A stretch of DNA of 64,000 nucleotides from Brooklawnia propionicigenes (GTDB lineage: Bacteria > Actinomycetota > Actinomycetes > Propionibacteriales > Propionibacteriaceae). The translations under genes were made by a program, and so were the position numbers. The stretch is taken from positions 1,064,939 to 1,128,938 of the forward strand of contig NZ_AP028056.1 of the NCBI RefSeq assembly GCF_030297015.1, read 5' to 3'. Of the stretch, positions 33,623-42,249 are shown one piece after another. Every line of letters begins with the position of its first letter. Within the stretch, counting starts at the first letter, position 1. The notes beneath the pieces are model-generated. The model ran no database searches and had not been told where the DNA came from. It saw only the letters and a program-made list of their open reading frames with translations.

Positions 33623-35239
33623 ATGAAGCTGCGGTTGGCGACGCGTGGCTCGAAGCTGGCCTGGGCGCAGTCCGGGATGGTCGCCGACCTGCTGCGGATG
33701 CACGGGCATGAGGTGGAGTTGGTCCGGGTCACCACGCACGGCGATGTGACCACTGCCCCGCTGGCCAGCCTGGGCGGGTCCGGGGTCTTCGTCGGAGCCG
33801 TGCGGGCGGCCGTGCTGGCCGGTGAGGCCGACCTGGCCGTCCATTCGTTCAAGGACCTGCCGACCGAGCCGAACGCCGACTTCATGCTGGCCGCCGTGCC
33901 CGAGCGCGAGGATCTGGCCGATGCGCTGTGCGCGCGCGACGGGCTGAGTCTGGCTGGGTTGCCGGCCGGGGCGCGGGTGGGGACGGGCTCGCCGCGGCGG
34001 GCCGCGCAGTTGCTGTTGCGGCGTCCCGATCTGGAGCCGGTGGCGATCCGCGGCAACGTGGAGACCCGGCTCTCCCGGGTCGGCGCCGACCTGGACGCCG
34101 TGCTGCTGGCCGCCGCCGGACTGCGGCGGCTGGGCTTGGCGGCCGCGATCACCGAGCGGCTGGACCCGTCGTGGTTCCTGCCGGCGCCCGCCCAGGGGGC
34201 GCTGGCGCTGGAGTGCCGCGCCGACGCGTCCCCGGAGTTGCGGGCCGCGTTGGCCGAGGTGGACGATCCGGCCTCCCGGGCTGCGGCCCTGGCCGAGCGG
34301 GCCGTGCTGCTACGACTGCAGGCCGGATGCGCTGCCCCGGTCGCCGCGCACGCCGTGGTTGCCGACGGACGCGTGGACGTGGTCGCCACAGTGACCGCCG
34401 TGGACGGCACCGCTCAGCTCACCGAACACGCCTCCGGGGCAGCCAACGCCGCCGAGCAGGTGGGACGCCAGGTAGCCGAGCAGCTGCTCGCTGCCGGTGC
34501 CGCCGACCTCGTCGATCTGTCCGCGGACAAGCCCAAACCCCTCGCCGGGCGGACCATCCTGGTTCCCGAGCGGGCCCCCTCCGGCACCGCGGCCACCCTG
34601 ACCGCCGCCGGTGCCGACGTGATCCTGGCCGCCTTCACCGAGCAACAGCCGCTGCCTCTGGACGAGTTGCGCGCCGCCCTTGCCGAGGACTGGGACTGGC
34701 TCGTGTTCAGCTCCGCCAAGGCCGTCCCGGCGCTGGTCGAAGCCCTCGCCGGACGCCCCCTCACCGCTCAGCTCGCCGCCGTCGGCCCGGCCACCGCCGA
34801 GGCCCTTTCCGAAGCGGGCCTCACGCCCGCCCTGGTCGCCCAGCCCGCGAACGGCGCCGCCCTGGTCACCGCCTTCCCCGCCGGACCCGGCCGCATCCTC
34901 ATTCCCGGCGCCGCCGACCACTCCCTCGAGCCCTCCGCAGGCCTGGTCGCCAAGGGCTGGGACGTCCACAACGTCGCCGTCTACCGGACGATCAGCCTCC
35001 CGCTGCCCGAGTCGGTCGTCTCCCGCTGGCAAGCCGGCACCATCGACGCCTTCATCGTCACCGCCGGCTCCGTCGCCCGCGCTGCAGTTCAATCGGCCGG
35101 CCTCCCCGGCCCGAGAGTCGTCGCCCTCGGCCCCTCCGCCGCCAGAGTCGCCACAGACCTGGGCCTCACCGTCGCCGCCACCGCGACCCGCCCCCTCGCC
35201 GCCGCCCTCGCCGACGCCGTCCTGGCCGCACTGTCCTGA
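33623..35239 (+). CDS. hemC/hemD: HemC-HemD fusion: porphobilinogen deaminase + uroporphyrinogen-III synthase
   Basis: A 538-aa fusion. Residues 1-305 are HemC: LRLATRGSKLAWAQSG, ADLAVHSFKDLPTEP, VGTGSPRRAAQL, IRGNVETRLSRV, LPAPAQGALALE and the cofactor Cys in LQAGCAAPVAAHA. Residues about 312-538 are HemD: LAGRTILVPERAPSGTAATL, WLVFSSAKAVPALVEAL, LIPGAADHSLEPSAGLVAKGW and FIVTAGSVARAAVQSAG (in parts). Fusion would channel unstable hydroxymethylbilane to the cyclase. Start chosen at the ATG after GTGGTG, ten bases past hemH. Separate hemC and hemD exist at 5650-7316. Confidence 0.93.
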   Translation: MKLRLATRGSKLAWAQSGMVADLLRMHGHEVELVRVTTHGDVTTAPLASLGGSGVFVGAVRAAVLAGEADLAVHSFKDLPTEPNADFMLAAVPEREDLADALCARDGLSLAGLPAGARVGTGSPRRAAQLLLRRPDLEPVAIRGNVETRLSRVGADLDAVLLAAAGLRRLGLAAAITERLDPSWFLPAPAQGALALECRADASPELRAALAEVDDPASRAAALAERAVLLRLQAGCAAPVAAHAVVADGRVDVVATVTAVDGTAQLTEHASGAANAAEQVGRQVAEQLLAAGAADLVDLSADKPKPLAGRTILVPERAPSGTAATLTAAGADVILAAFTEQQPLPLDELRAALAEDWDWLVFSSAKAVPALVEALAGRPLTAQLAAVGPATAEALSEAGLTPALVAQPANGAALVTAFPAGPGRILIPGAADHSLEPSAGLVAKGWDVHNVAVYRTISLPLPESVVSRWQAGTIDAFIVTAGSVARAAVQSAGLPGPRVVALGPSAARVATDLGLTVAATATRPLAAALADAVLAALS

Positions 35240-35380
35240 GGCGGCTCAGCCCGTTTGGGGGTCGGCCCGCTCGCGCAATTCCGGTCGAGAGGCATTGCCT
35301 CCTCAAGCTGAACGCGCAGACCCCCGCTCATACCCTTCTTCTGACAGCCCGGATGCTACTTCTAGAGTGTCGTCTTAGTT

Positions 35381-36779
35381 GAGTCCAGCAGAGTGGTGCA
35401 CGACCCGGTGATCGTGACCGTGTCGCTCCGGAGGTAGGGGCGGTCATCGGGTGATTCTTCGAGAGATCTCTCACAACCAACTCGAAGGAAAGAGCACACC
35501 GATGACCGCTGTCCCCAGTATCGACGACCCCGCCCAGTTCCTGAACCAGATCCTCGGCCAGTCCTCCCCGGACTTGCTGCGGGAACTGTTGGAGGGTTTC
35601 GTCAACACGATTCTGTCCGCTCAGGCCGACCAGGTCTGCGGTGCCCCGCACGGGGTTCGTGACGAGGCCCGGGTGAACCGCCGCAACGGCTACCGGCACC
35701 GTGACCTCGACACCCGGATCGGCACCCTTGACGTGGCGATCCCCAAGCTCCGCGAAGGCAGCTTCTACCCCGACTGGCTCCTGGCGAGGCAGCGTCGCAG
35801 CGAACAAGCCCTCGTCAGCGTGGTGGCCACCTGCTACCTGCTCGGCGTCAGCACCCGGAGGATGGACAAGCTCGTCAAAGCGTTGGGGATCACCGGCTTG
35901 TCGAAGTCACAAGTCAGCGTGATGGCCGGCGAGCTCGACCAGCTGGTCGCCGACTTCCGCAACCGGCCCCTGGACGCCGGCCCGTACACGTTCGTCGCCG
36001 CCGACGCGTTGACCATGCGGGTGCGCGAAGGCGGTCGGGTGGTGAAGGTCGCCGTCATGGTCGCCACCGGCGTCAACAACGACGGCTACCGCGAAGTACT
36101 AGGCGTTTCATGCTCGACCAGCGAAACCCACGCCGGCTGGCTCACGTTCTTCAAAGACCTCCTCGCCCGCGGCTTGACCGGCGTCGCCCTGGTCACCTCC
36201 GACGCCCACCAAGGGTTGGTGGAGGCGATCGGCGCGACCCTGCCTGGCGCCTCGTGGCAGCGCTGTCGGAGCCACTACACCGCGAACCTGATGAGCGTGT
36301 GCCCCAAGCACGCGTGGCCGGCGGTCAAGGCGTGGCTGCACTCGGTGTTCGAACAAGCCGACCCCGACGCCGTCCACGCCCAATACGACCGGCTGCTGGC
36401 CGAGGTCGACCACAACAAGCTCCCCGGCGTCCACGACCACCTCGAGGCCGCCCGCGACGAGGTGCTCGCATTCACCGCGTTCCCCCAAGGCGTGTGGCGG
36501 CAGGTGTGGTCCAACAACCCGAATGAGCGGTTGAACAACGAGATCCGCCGCCGCACCGACGTCGTCGGCATCTTCCCGACCCGCGAGTCGATCATCCGGC
36601 TCGTCGGCGCCGTCCTCGCCGAACAACACGACGAATGGGCCGAAGGCCGCCGCTACCTCGGCCTCGAACTATTGAAGAAGGCCCGCCTCACCCTCGTCCA
36701 CGGCGACACCGACCAGGAGGAACCAGCCCAACTCACCGCATGAAACGAAGAATCACTCGTACACCACCGCGTTGGACTT
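35381..36779 (+). mobile_element. IS256-family insertion sequence
   Basis: Imperfect terminal inverted repeats: GAGTCCAGCAGAGTGGTGCACGA at the left (35381-35403) and, on the opposite strand at the right (36757-36779), AAGTCCAACGCGGTGGTGTACGA, about 17 of 23 matching. They enclose one transposase gene. No direct target duplication is visible; the right flank is an istA fragment and the left flank is unrelated, so DNA has been lost next to the element. Confidence 0.85.
35502..36743 (+). CDS. IS256-family (Mutator-like) transposase
   Basis: 413 aa. N-terminal helical region with RRNGYRHRDLDTRIGTLDVAIPKLREGSFYPDWLL (in parts: NRRNGYRHRDLDTR, IPKLREGSFYPDWLL), the hallmark start of IS256 transposases. 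DDE residues visible: VAADALTMRVRE (first D), LVTSDAHQGLVEAI (second D), WRQCRSHYTANL-like segment WQRCRSHYTANL, and SNNPNERLNNEIRRRT (E). GAAGGAAAGAG Shine-Dalgarno. Appears intact. Confidence 0.95.
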   Translation: MTAVPSIDDPAQFLNQILGQSSPDLLRELLEGFVNTILSAQADQVCGAPHGVRDEARVNRRNGYRHRDLDTRIGTLDVAIPKLREGSFYPDWLLARQRRSEQALVSVVATCYLLGVSTRRMDKLVKALGITGLSKSQVSVMAGELDQLVADFRNRPLDAGPYTFVAADALTMRVREGGRVVKVAVMVATGVNNDGYREVLGVSCSTSETHAGWLTFFKDLLARGLTGVALVTSDAHQGLVEAIGATLPGASWQRCRSHYTANLMSVCPKHAWPAVKAWLHSVFEQADPDAVHAQYDRLLAEVDHNKLPGVHDHLEAARDEVLAFTAFPQGVWRQVWSNNPNERLNNEIRRRTDVVGIFPTRESIIRLVGAVLAEQHDEWAEGRRYLGLELLKKARLTLVHGDTDQEEPAQLTA

Positions 36780-36952
36780 GACCCGCGGGCCTCCACATAG
36801 CGTTTCACCGTGTGATGAGAACACCCCACCAACTCGGCAGAATCACGCAACGACCCAGTCAGATCGTAAGCATCCAAGATTTCCATGATTTCCTCGGCAG
36901 ACTTCAAGATGTCCCTTCCCCGGGTGACGAACAGTGCTTCAGCACCACTCAT
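36780..36952 (-). pseudogene. N-terminal fragment of IS21-type IstA transposase
   Basis: About 57 codons on the minus strand read MSGAEALFVTRGRDILKSAEEIMEI then LDAYDLTGSLRDSAELVGCSHHTVKRYVEARG, matching the HTH start of IstA proteins (KSAEEIMEIL-AYD-TGS...CSHHTVKRY). The frame then runs straight into the IS256 end, so the gene is truncated. The 5' end position is approximate. Confidence 0.75.
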
Positions 36953-38036
36953 CGCACTCGAGGAAGGGACCCCAACCGCGGACGCGGCCAGGCAACGGAT
37001 GTCGTGTCGGGCAAATCCCATGGCCACCACCGGGCAGATTTCATGACCGCCAGCGGGCAACTACATGACCGTCACTGGGCATTTTTCCGTGTCCGCCGAC
37101 ATGCGAGAGAGGAGTTGAAGCTTCCTTGAATTCTCTGTGGCTAGGAGATGCGTCGCCGGTGGCCCCCTATAGGGCTCCCCGTGCGGTGAACGTGCGGTGA
37201 AAGCCGCGCATCCACTCCCATGCAAACAGGTTAGGCCCGGTGTGAACGTAGTCAGGACCGGCTGACTTCTCGCGAGGCCCGCTGACTAATGCTTGGCGAA
37301 TCGGGTGGCAGTTTGCAGGTCGAGCGCTTGGCCGTTCTCGCGGGTCATCAGTGGATGGTGACCGACGGGCGCAGTCGGCACCGCGATAGCGTCGACCAGA
37401 TCAACGACGCCGGGATGCAAAGGCCAGGTAGCGGACCTCTGGAGTTTACCCACGGGCACGTCGAGCCAGTGGGTGTCACCGATGAGAACGACGGCGTCGG
37501 CGGGTCGCCGCGGTTCACTCCCCGACCTGCAGGGGTGCGGAGGAGAAACTCCACCCACGAGCATCCTGTGGTGGGCTTGTGCCGCGCGGAGCAGTTTCGC
37601 GGCGGTCGGGCGTTGAGCACGCCTTGGTTGTAAATGGCGTGGTCCTGGCGGGGCACGTTACCGTGGAGCATCGGCATCCGGCTGGGTGCGTCGTCCCAGT
37701 CCCACGCGTCGATACGCCTAGAAGGACATTGGTCAGGGTGCCGAGCCGGTGCGCGATCCAGGACAGGGTGCCCGCTCCCGGTGGATGCGCGCCAGCCCGG
37801 CCAAACTGACCATATTCATGCCCGCCTCGGGCCCACGCCGTGAGTCGCGGAGATTTCGCAGGTAAACGAAGGGTTGGGCCAGCGGCCTGACCAGCCGCTG
37901 TTAGCGGGGTGGCAGCGTCTACGCTGAATCAAGAGCTTCTTGCCAAGACCGTCGGCGCTAAGCTGGTCAAGCGGGCCAGGTCCGGCGGGCACATCCGATC
38001 GCGGCTGCCAGCGTATGACGATCCGAGGAGGATGAG
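36953..38036. other. 1.08-kb region with no supportable gene
   Basis: Only short frames. A minus-strand frame at 37286-37564 contains VVLIGDTHWLDVPVGKLQRS followed by WPLHPGVVDLVDAIAVP, which could be the remnant of a decayed gene but is not assignable. The region also contains the leader of the istA fragment and, near 38000-38036, AGGAGGATGAG-like purine-rich sequence just before the deformylase gene. Confidence 0.45.
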
Positions 38037-38579
38037 ATGGGACGGCGAGACATATGGCAGGTCCAGAGGACCGGTGGAAGTCCTGAGCAAGAGCAGCTAT
38101 TGAGGAGCCGGACGCAGTTGGCGACCTTTGGAGCGGATGACCTGGATAGGCTCATCGCAGATCTGCTTTCCACCATGTCATCCTATAGCATTTGCGTCGG
38201 CCTCGCCTCAACGCAAATTGGCGTTCCCCTTAGGGTCGCAATCGTACGACGTTCTGATGCCGATCCCCTCGTACTTATCAATCCTGAGGTCACGGCAACA
38301 TCAGGGAAGAAGGACTCAAAACGCGAGTCATGCATGTCAATATGGGGACTATGCGGCGAGGTTGAGCGACGCGACAAGGTTCGGGTTAGGTACCAGGACC
38401 GCTCTGGTGCTTCCGTCGAGGAGCAATTCCACGGTTTCGAATCTCGGGTCGTTCAGCATGAGATCGATCATCTTGACGGAGTCCTCTACGACGAGCGCCT
38501 CAATACTGATGCGAGCCTCGAGTCCATAGATATCTTCGCTGGGTTAACACCGCAAGCTAGCGATAGCGGAGTTTCTTGA
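38037..38579 (+). CDS. def-like: Divergent peptide deformylase
   Basis: 180 aa with all three deformylase motifs: GLASTQIGVPLRVAIV (motif 1, Gln kept), RESCMSIWGL (motif 2, normally EGCLS; metal-ligand Cys kept, G to S and L to M), and VVQHEIDHLDGVLYDERL (motif 3 HExxH, both His and Glu kept). Catalytic residues are complete, so it is probably an active metalloenzyme removing formyl groups or a related substrate. GAGGAGGATGAG lies upstream of the ATG. The codons are AT-richer than in the hem genes and it stands alone among IS debris, so it is not likely to be the housekeeping Def. Confidence 0.85.
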   Translation: MGRRDIWQVQRTGGSPEQEQLLRSRTQLATFGADDLDRLIADLLSTMSSYSICVGLASTQIGVPLRVAIVRRSDADPLVLINPEVTATSGKKDSKRESCMSIWGLCGEVERRDKVRVRYQDRSGASVEEQFHGFESRVVQHEIDHLDGVLYDERLNTDASLESIDIFAGLTPQASDSGVS

Positions 38580-39884
38580 TCGTCTGACCTTGGGCACTGG
38601 CTAGACCTGTCCGACCAAACGCACGGCCCCAGTAGCTGCGTTGGACTATTGCGTTGGCAAGTAGTGGACTGATTCGTTCTGGCCTCATCTTCGACCTATA
38701 GAATTCAGTTCCGATGGCCGATCCGGGAGTCATTGCGCACCAGGGCGCATCCGGTCAGAGAGACGCACGGCACTTTGAGTGCTTCCATGCACCGCGGCGA
38801 TCGCGATCGGGCCCTAACCAAACTAAGTAGTCGTGTTGTCCCCGGACTCGTGGGACGCAAGTTGACGGTCTCGTTCAGACAACGGCGCTTGGTGAATCTG
38901 ACAGCCCGGCACTGGTGTTGGTGAGGGGTGTCAGGGTCGAGTTGGAACGGCGGACCTGGCCCGGGACTGTGATGGCCTCGACCAACGCAGGGGGACGCGG
39001 GACCGTGCCGCGTTTCTTGCCGCCCACGTCGTCGGGCACCAAGTGATCGCCGACACGGTGGGAAGCGTGGCGGGCGACGGCGCCCGGTGGCGGCACACCG
39101 TCACCTGACCGAGGGCTCCAAGGTCCTGATGAGCCTCACCCGGGCCGACCAGGCAGGTAGACGGGGGTCGCGATTCATAGCGGCGACGCTGGATCCGCGA
39201 GGTGGGGTGACCCATTGACTTCGCGGTTGCCGCCCCCGCGTATGAGGGGCGACGTCCCATCGACAACCCACTAGGTTGAGAAGCTGGACGGCGATGTGGA
39301 CCGGTTCCATCTGCCGGCGATGTCAAGGCACACATACCCAAAGGCGACTTTGAAAACTGAAGATCGGGCGGGCCCCACAAAGCGGCCAGCCGCTCGAATC
39401 GAAACCTGCTTTGCGCGGTCCCTCGCAGCCGCGCGGCGCCTCGCCCCTTTGGTCCAAGGGAGATCCCCGCCTCCGGAACTGCCCTGACCATGCTCCCTCC
39501 CTTGTGGATCGCCGTTCCCATGACGGATCGGCTGTGCGTGGGATATCCACTCTCGGAGCTGTGCGACGGTCAGCGGCGGGAGCGCCTTCGCGGACCCCGC
39601 TTGCCGGTGTGCCTCGTCGGTCCGAGAATCGGCGAAATCGACAGATCGGCCCCATCGAGGTGCGCCCTCGTTGGGACATTCCCTGGGAATCGGCTCTGGC
39701 CAGTCGACGTCAAATCAGACGCCTGAGCTCCGCGGATTGGATGCCACGCCCCTCTAGGCACAGCACCGCGGTCACCATCTCTGCTCAGGATCCCACGTGC
39801 TTCGCGTCTCTTGCGGGACGGCAAGAGCAAGCTCGGTTCTTCACCTGCTAGAGTCATCGGCGTTTGGGCTTTACACAGGGGGAA
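38580..39884. other. 1.3-kb region with no supportable gene
   Basis: Frames on both strands are short and rich in Arg, Pro and Ser with no coherent domain. On the minus strand around 38900-39050 a patch reads GKKRGTVPRPPALVEAITVPG, which may be a remnant, but I cannot name it. GGCTTTACACAGGGGGAAATGATG at the right end belongs to the next gene start. Confidence 0.45.
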
Positions 39885-40754
39885 ATGATGACTCGTTGGC
39901 AGAAGTTCCAAGAGAGCCTGACCGTCAATGTCCTGACCAACGTTCTGATCCTGATCGCCTCGGCCGGGATCGGAACCGTGAGCGGGGCACGCCTAGCTCT
40001 CGAGTCCGAATTCGCCAGTGACCATGTCCTGGAGCTAAGTGTGACTATCTTTGCCCTGCTGGGTATGGCTGGCCTCTTCATTTGGCGACGGATCGATCGT
40101 TTCAGGCCGCATTATCGGCGTCAACACCCACCTTATCGCGTGCTCTCCAAAGAAGTGACTTATCAATACTTGTCTCGGACGCAAATGCTATACACAAAGA
40201 ACATCAAGATCAAGACGCTTCGGTCTGGTATTGACGCCTTCACAGACAAGTACGCTTGGACGGGCGCCGGCAAGATGAGGGTGAGTAGCGGCCTGGCCGA
40301 GCAGTCAATTGTCAACCTCGGAGTCCGCAACATCTGGCAAATTTACCAGGTACATTTCGGCTTCAATGCCCCTAAAGGCAAAGAGATCCAGATGGCCATT
40401 CGGTGGGAGTTGGAAGATGACTTAGGGAGGGCCCAACCCTTCATGTCCCAGACCATCGACATGCCCACAAACGAGTTGAAAATGCGTGTAATAGTGCCTG
40501 AATCGTTTGGGGTTCAGACGGCAATCAAGAAGATCCGGCCAAACATCGATATTCTGGACGACATCTACACCGAGACGATGCCCGTTCGAAATGGTTTCGC
40601 CGAATGGACGGTGAGTCGCCCCAAACTCTTCCACTGTTACGAGCTCGCTTGGCTCGACCCAGGAGCTAAACCAGCCATACCGGGCGGCGTTGTTACCACA
40701 GGATCGTCGGATGTGTCGACGAGCACCCCCCGCGAGGCCACTAAAGCAAGCTAG
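39885..40754 (+). CDS. Two-TM protein with beta-rich C-terminal domain
   Basis: 289 aa; two adjacent ATGs follow AGGGGGAA, and the second (39888) has the better spacing. Residues about 14-35 (NVLTNVLILIASAGIGTVSG) and 48-68 (LELSVTIFALLGMAGLFIW) are hydrophobic and predicted TM helices. The rest is strand-rich with alternating hydrophobics (QMLYTKNIKIKTLRSGIDAF, IYQVHFGFNAPKGKEIQMAI, LKMRVIVPESFGVQTAIKKI) and a Ser/Thr-rich tail. No family recognised. The layout of two TM helices plus a beta domain resembles Cap15-type (S-2TM-beta) membrane effectors, but no cyclase gene is adjacent. AT-richer than core genes. Confidence 0.7.
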   Translation: MMTRWQKFQESLTVNVLTNVLILIASAGIGTVSGARLALESEFASDHVLELSVTIFALLGMAGLFIWRRIDRFRPHYRRQHPPYRVLSKEVTYQYLSRTQMLYTKNIKIKTLRSGIDAFTDKYAWTGAGKMRVSSGLAEQSIVNLGVRNIWQIYQVHFGFNAPKGKEIQMAIRWELEDDLGRAQPFMSQTIDMPTNELKMRVIVPESFGVQTAIKKIRPNIDILDDIYTETMPVRNGFAEWTVSRPKLFHCYELAWLDPGAKPAIPGGVVTTGSSDVSTSTPREATKAS

Positions 40755-41826
40755 CTTCAGATTCTCACTCTGCCCTTGCGGTACCTTATGGTCAACTCGG
40801 GGTCTTAACAAGACACGTCCAGGACTTCCGGATTGGGAGAGCCTGACTTGCCCAAGTCGCAGCACCTCAACGGCACAGCACTCATCCGACCAAAAGCGCC
40901 CGGCCAACTCCCCAACCGTCACGAAGCCGGAGGAATCATGTGGTAGGTCAAACGGGCGCCATGCCGCCGCAATTGCACGACCGCCAGGGCGGGGGAACGG
41001 ACGGGGCTGTCACCAGCGCCTCTCCGTGGATGACCGTTCCTGGCTTCCAAGGCCCCGCCCTCTTGTCGGCGCGACGGATCGCTATCATGCAGTGCGCCCT
41101 CTTCCTGACACTGGTATCATTCGTGGTGAGACTCCCACACCAGTTGGGTTGCGGGAGTCCACGAAGGGAGATGTCTGCAGTGACGTGATCAGTAGCGCCC
41201 CCCCCCCCGGCTAGGTCTAGGCCCTGTTCAGGACCCTGGCCATGGCCGGGTACTTGCGCGCCCCAAACATGGCTGCTGGCTAGTGAACGGGGTTTGATGG
41301 ACGCGGATCGATTGACCCGGCGCAGGAAGTGCTTGTTCCTTGGCACGTGCCATTGGGATTGACCGTCGGGTTGCTGGTTGGCCCTCTTCACTGTTCGATG
41401 ACGCTTCATGGCGCGTATGATCCCGCCCGAGGAACCGAACATGTGATCGATATCTCCACGGGGCTGTCCCATCAGCTGATTTAGATTTCGAGAACAGTTG
41501 ATTTCGCCCGCCGTTCCCTCCCAGATCAAGCCGTGTCTCAACATCGACGCTGCTTAGTTCCGGTCGTCGCGGGGCCTACGTCTGGGGGTAGAGGTCGGGT
41601 CGACCCATCTCCGCTGCCTGCTGCATCAGTCAGCAGTTCGTGGGCCTTGCGGCTCGTTGACCTGTCGAACTTCACCCTTCCCTCTACGTTGCCACGCGCC
41701 GGCGATGCCTGATCGTGGGGATACTGAGCAAGGCGACGACGGTTCAGCCACCCCACAGGCTGTGGTGCCGGCTGGGTCACTGGGAGACCCGCTCGGGGCC
41801 ACGCGATCAGTTGGCCTTTCGTGGCT
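40755..41826. other. 1.07-kb region with no supportable gene
   Basis: No frame here has a convincing start or motif. A run of ten C residues near 41199-41208 is the only simple-sequence feature. The right end abuts the left end of the IS110 element. Confidence 0.45.
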
Positions 41827-42249
41827 CTTGTATGACTTGGAGTGCCTCCTGGTGACGGGTGGTGGTCGCTACGGTGGCCGTGGGAGAAGGCTCCGGGTCT
41901 CGCCGCTATCCGGCTGAGCGTGATGGCTCGTGAAAGAGATCGGTGGGCTCTGGGGTCGACTCTCCCGGTCGAGGCTGGCCCGGTTCAGGGAATTGGTGGC
42001 CGAGGCGTGGACCTGCCACGCGGGTGACTCGTCTTGGGTGGCACCGGATCACGCACAAGCGTGGGTTCGCCGACCGTGGCGTTGGTTGCGGTCGCTGGGT
42101 GGCGATGAGCGGGAGTGTCTGCGCGTCACTGTCTGAGGACGGGGACGAGGGTTCTCCCGTCCAGGAAGACGATGCCCGTCGTGCGGAGTCACTGGCCGGT
42201 GGTTGGGCCCGGCGGGGTCGTGTCGTTCACAGCGAACGGAGGAACCCTC
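41827..42249 (+). ncRNA. IS110 left-end leader, candidate bridge RNA region
   Basis: 423 bp between the element's left end and the transposase start contain no gene. In characterised IS110-group elements this position encodes the bridge RNA that pairs with target and donor DNA. I have not folded it; the call rests on location and length only. The same segment is kept in the inverted copy (47561-47983). Confidence 0.45.
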
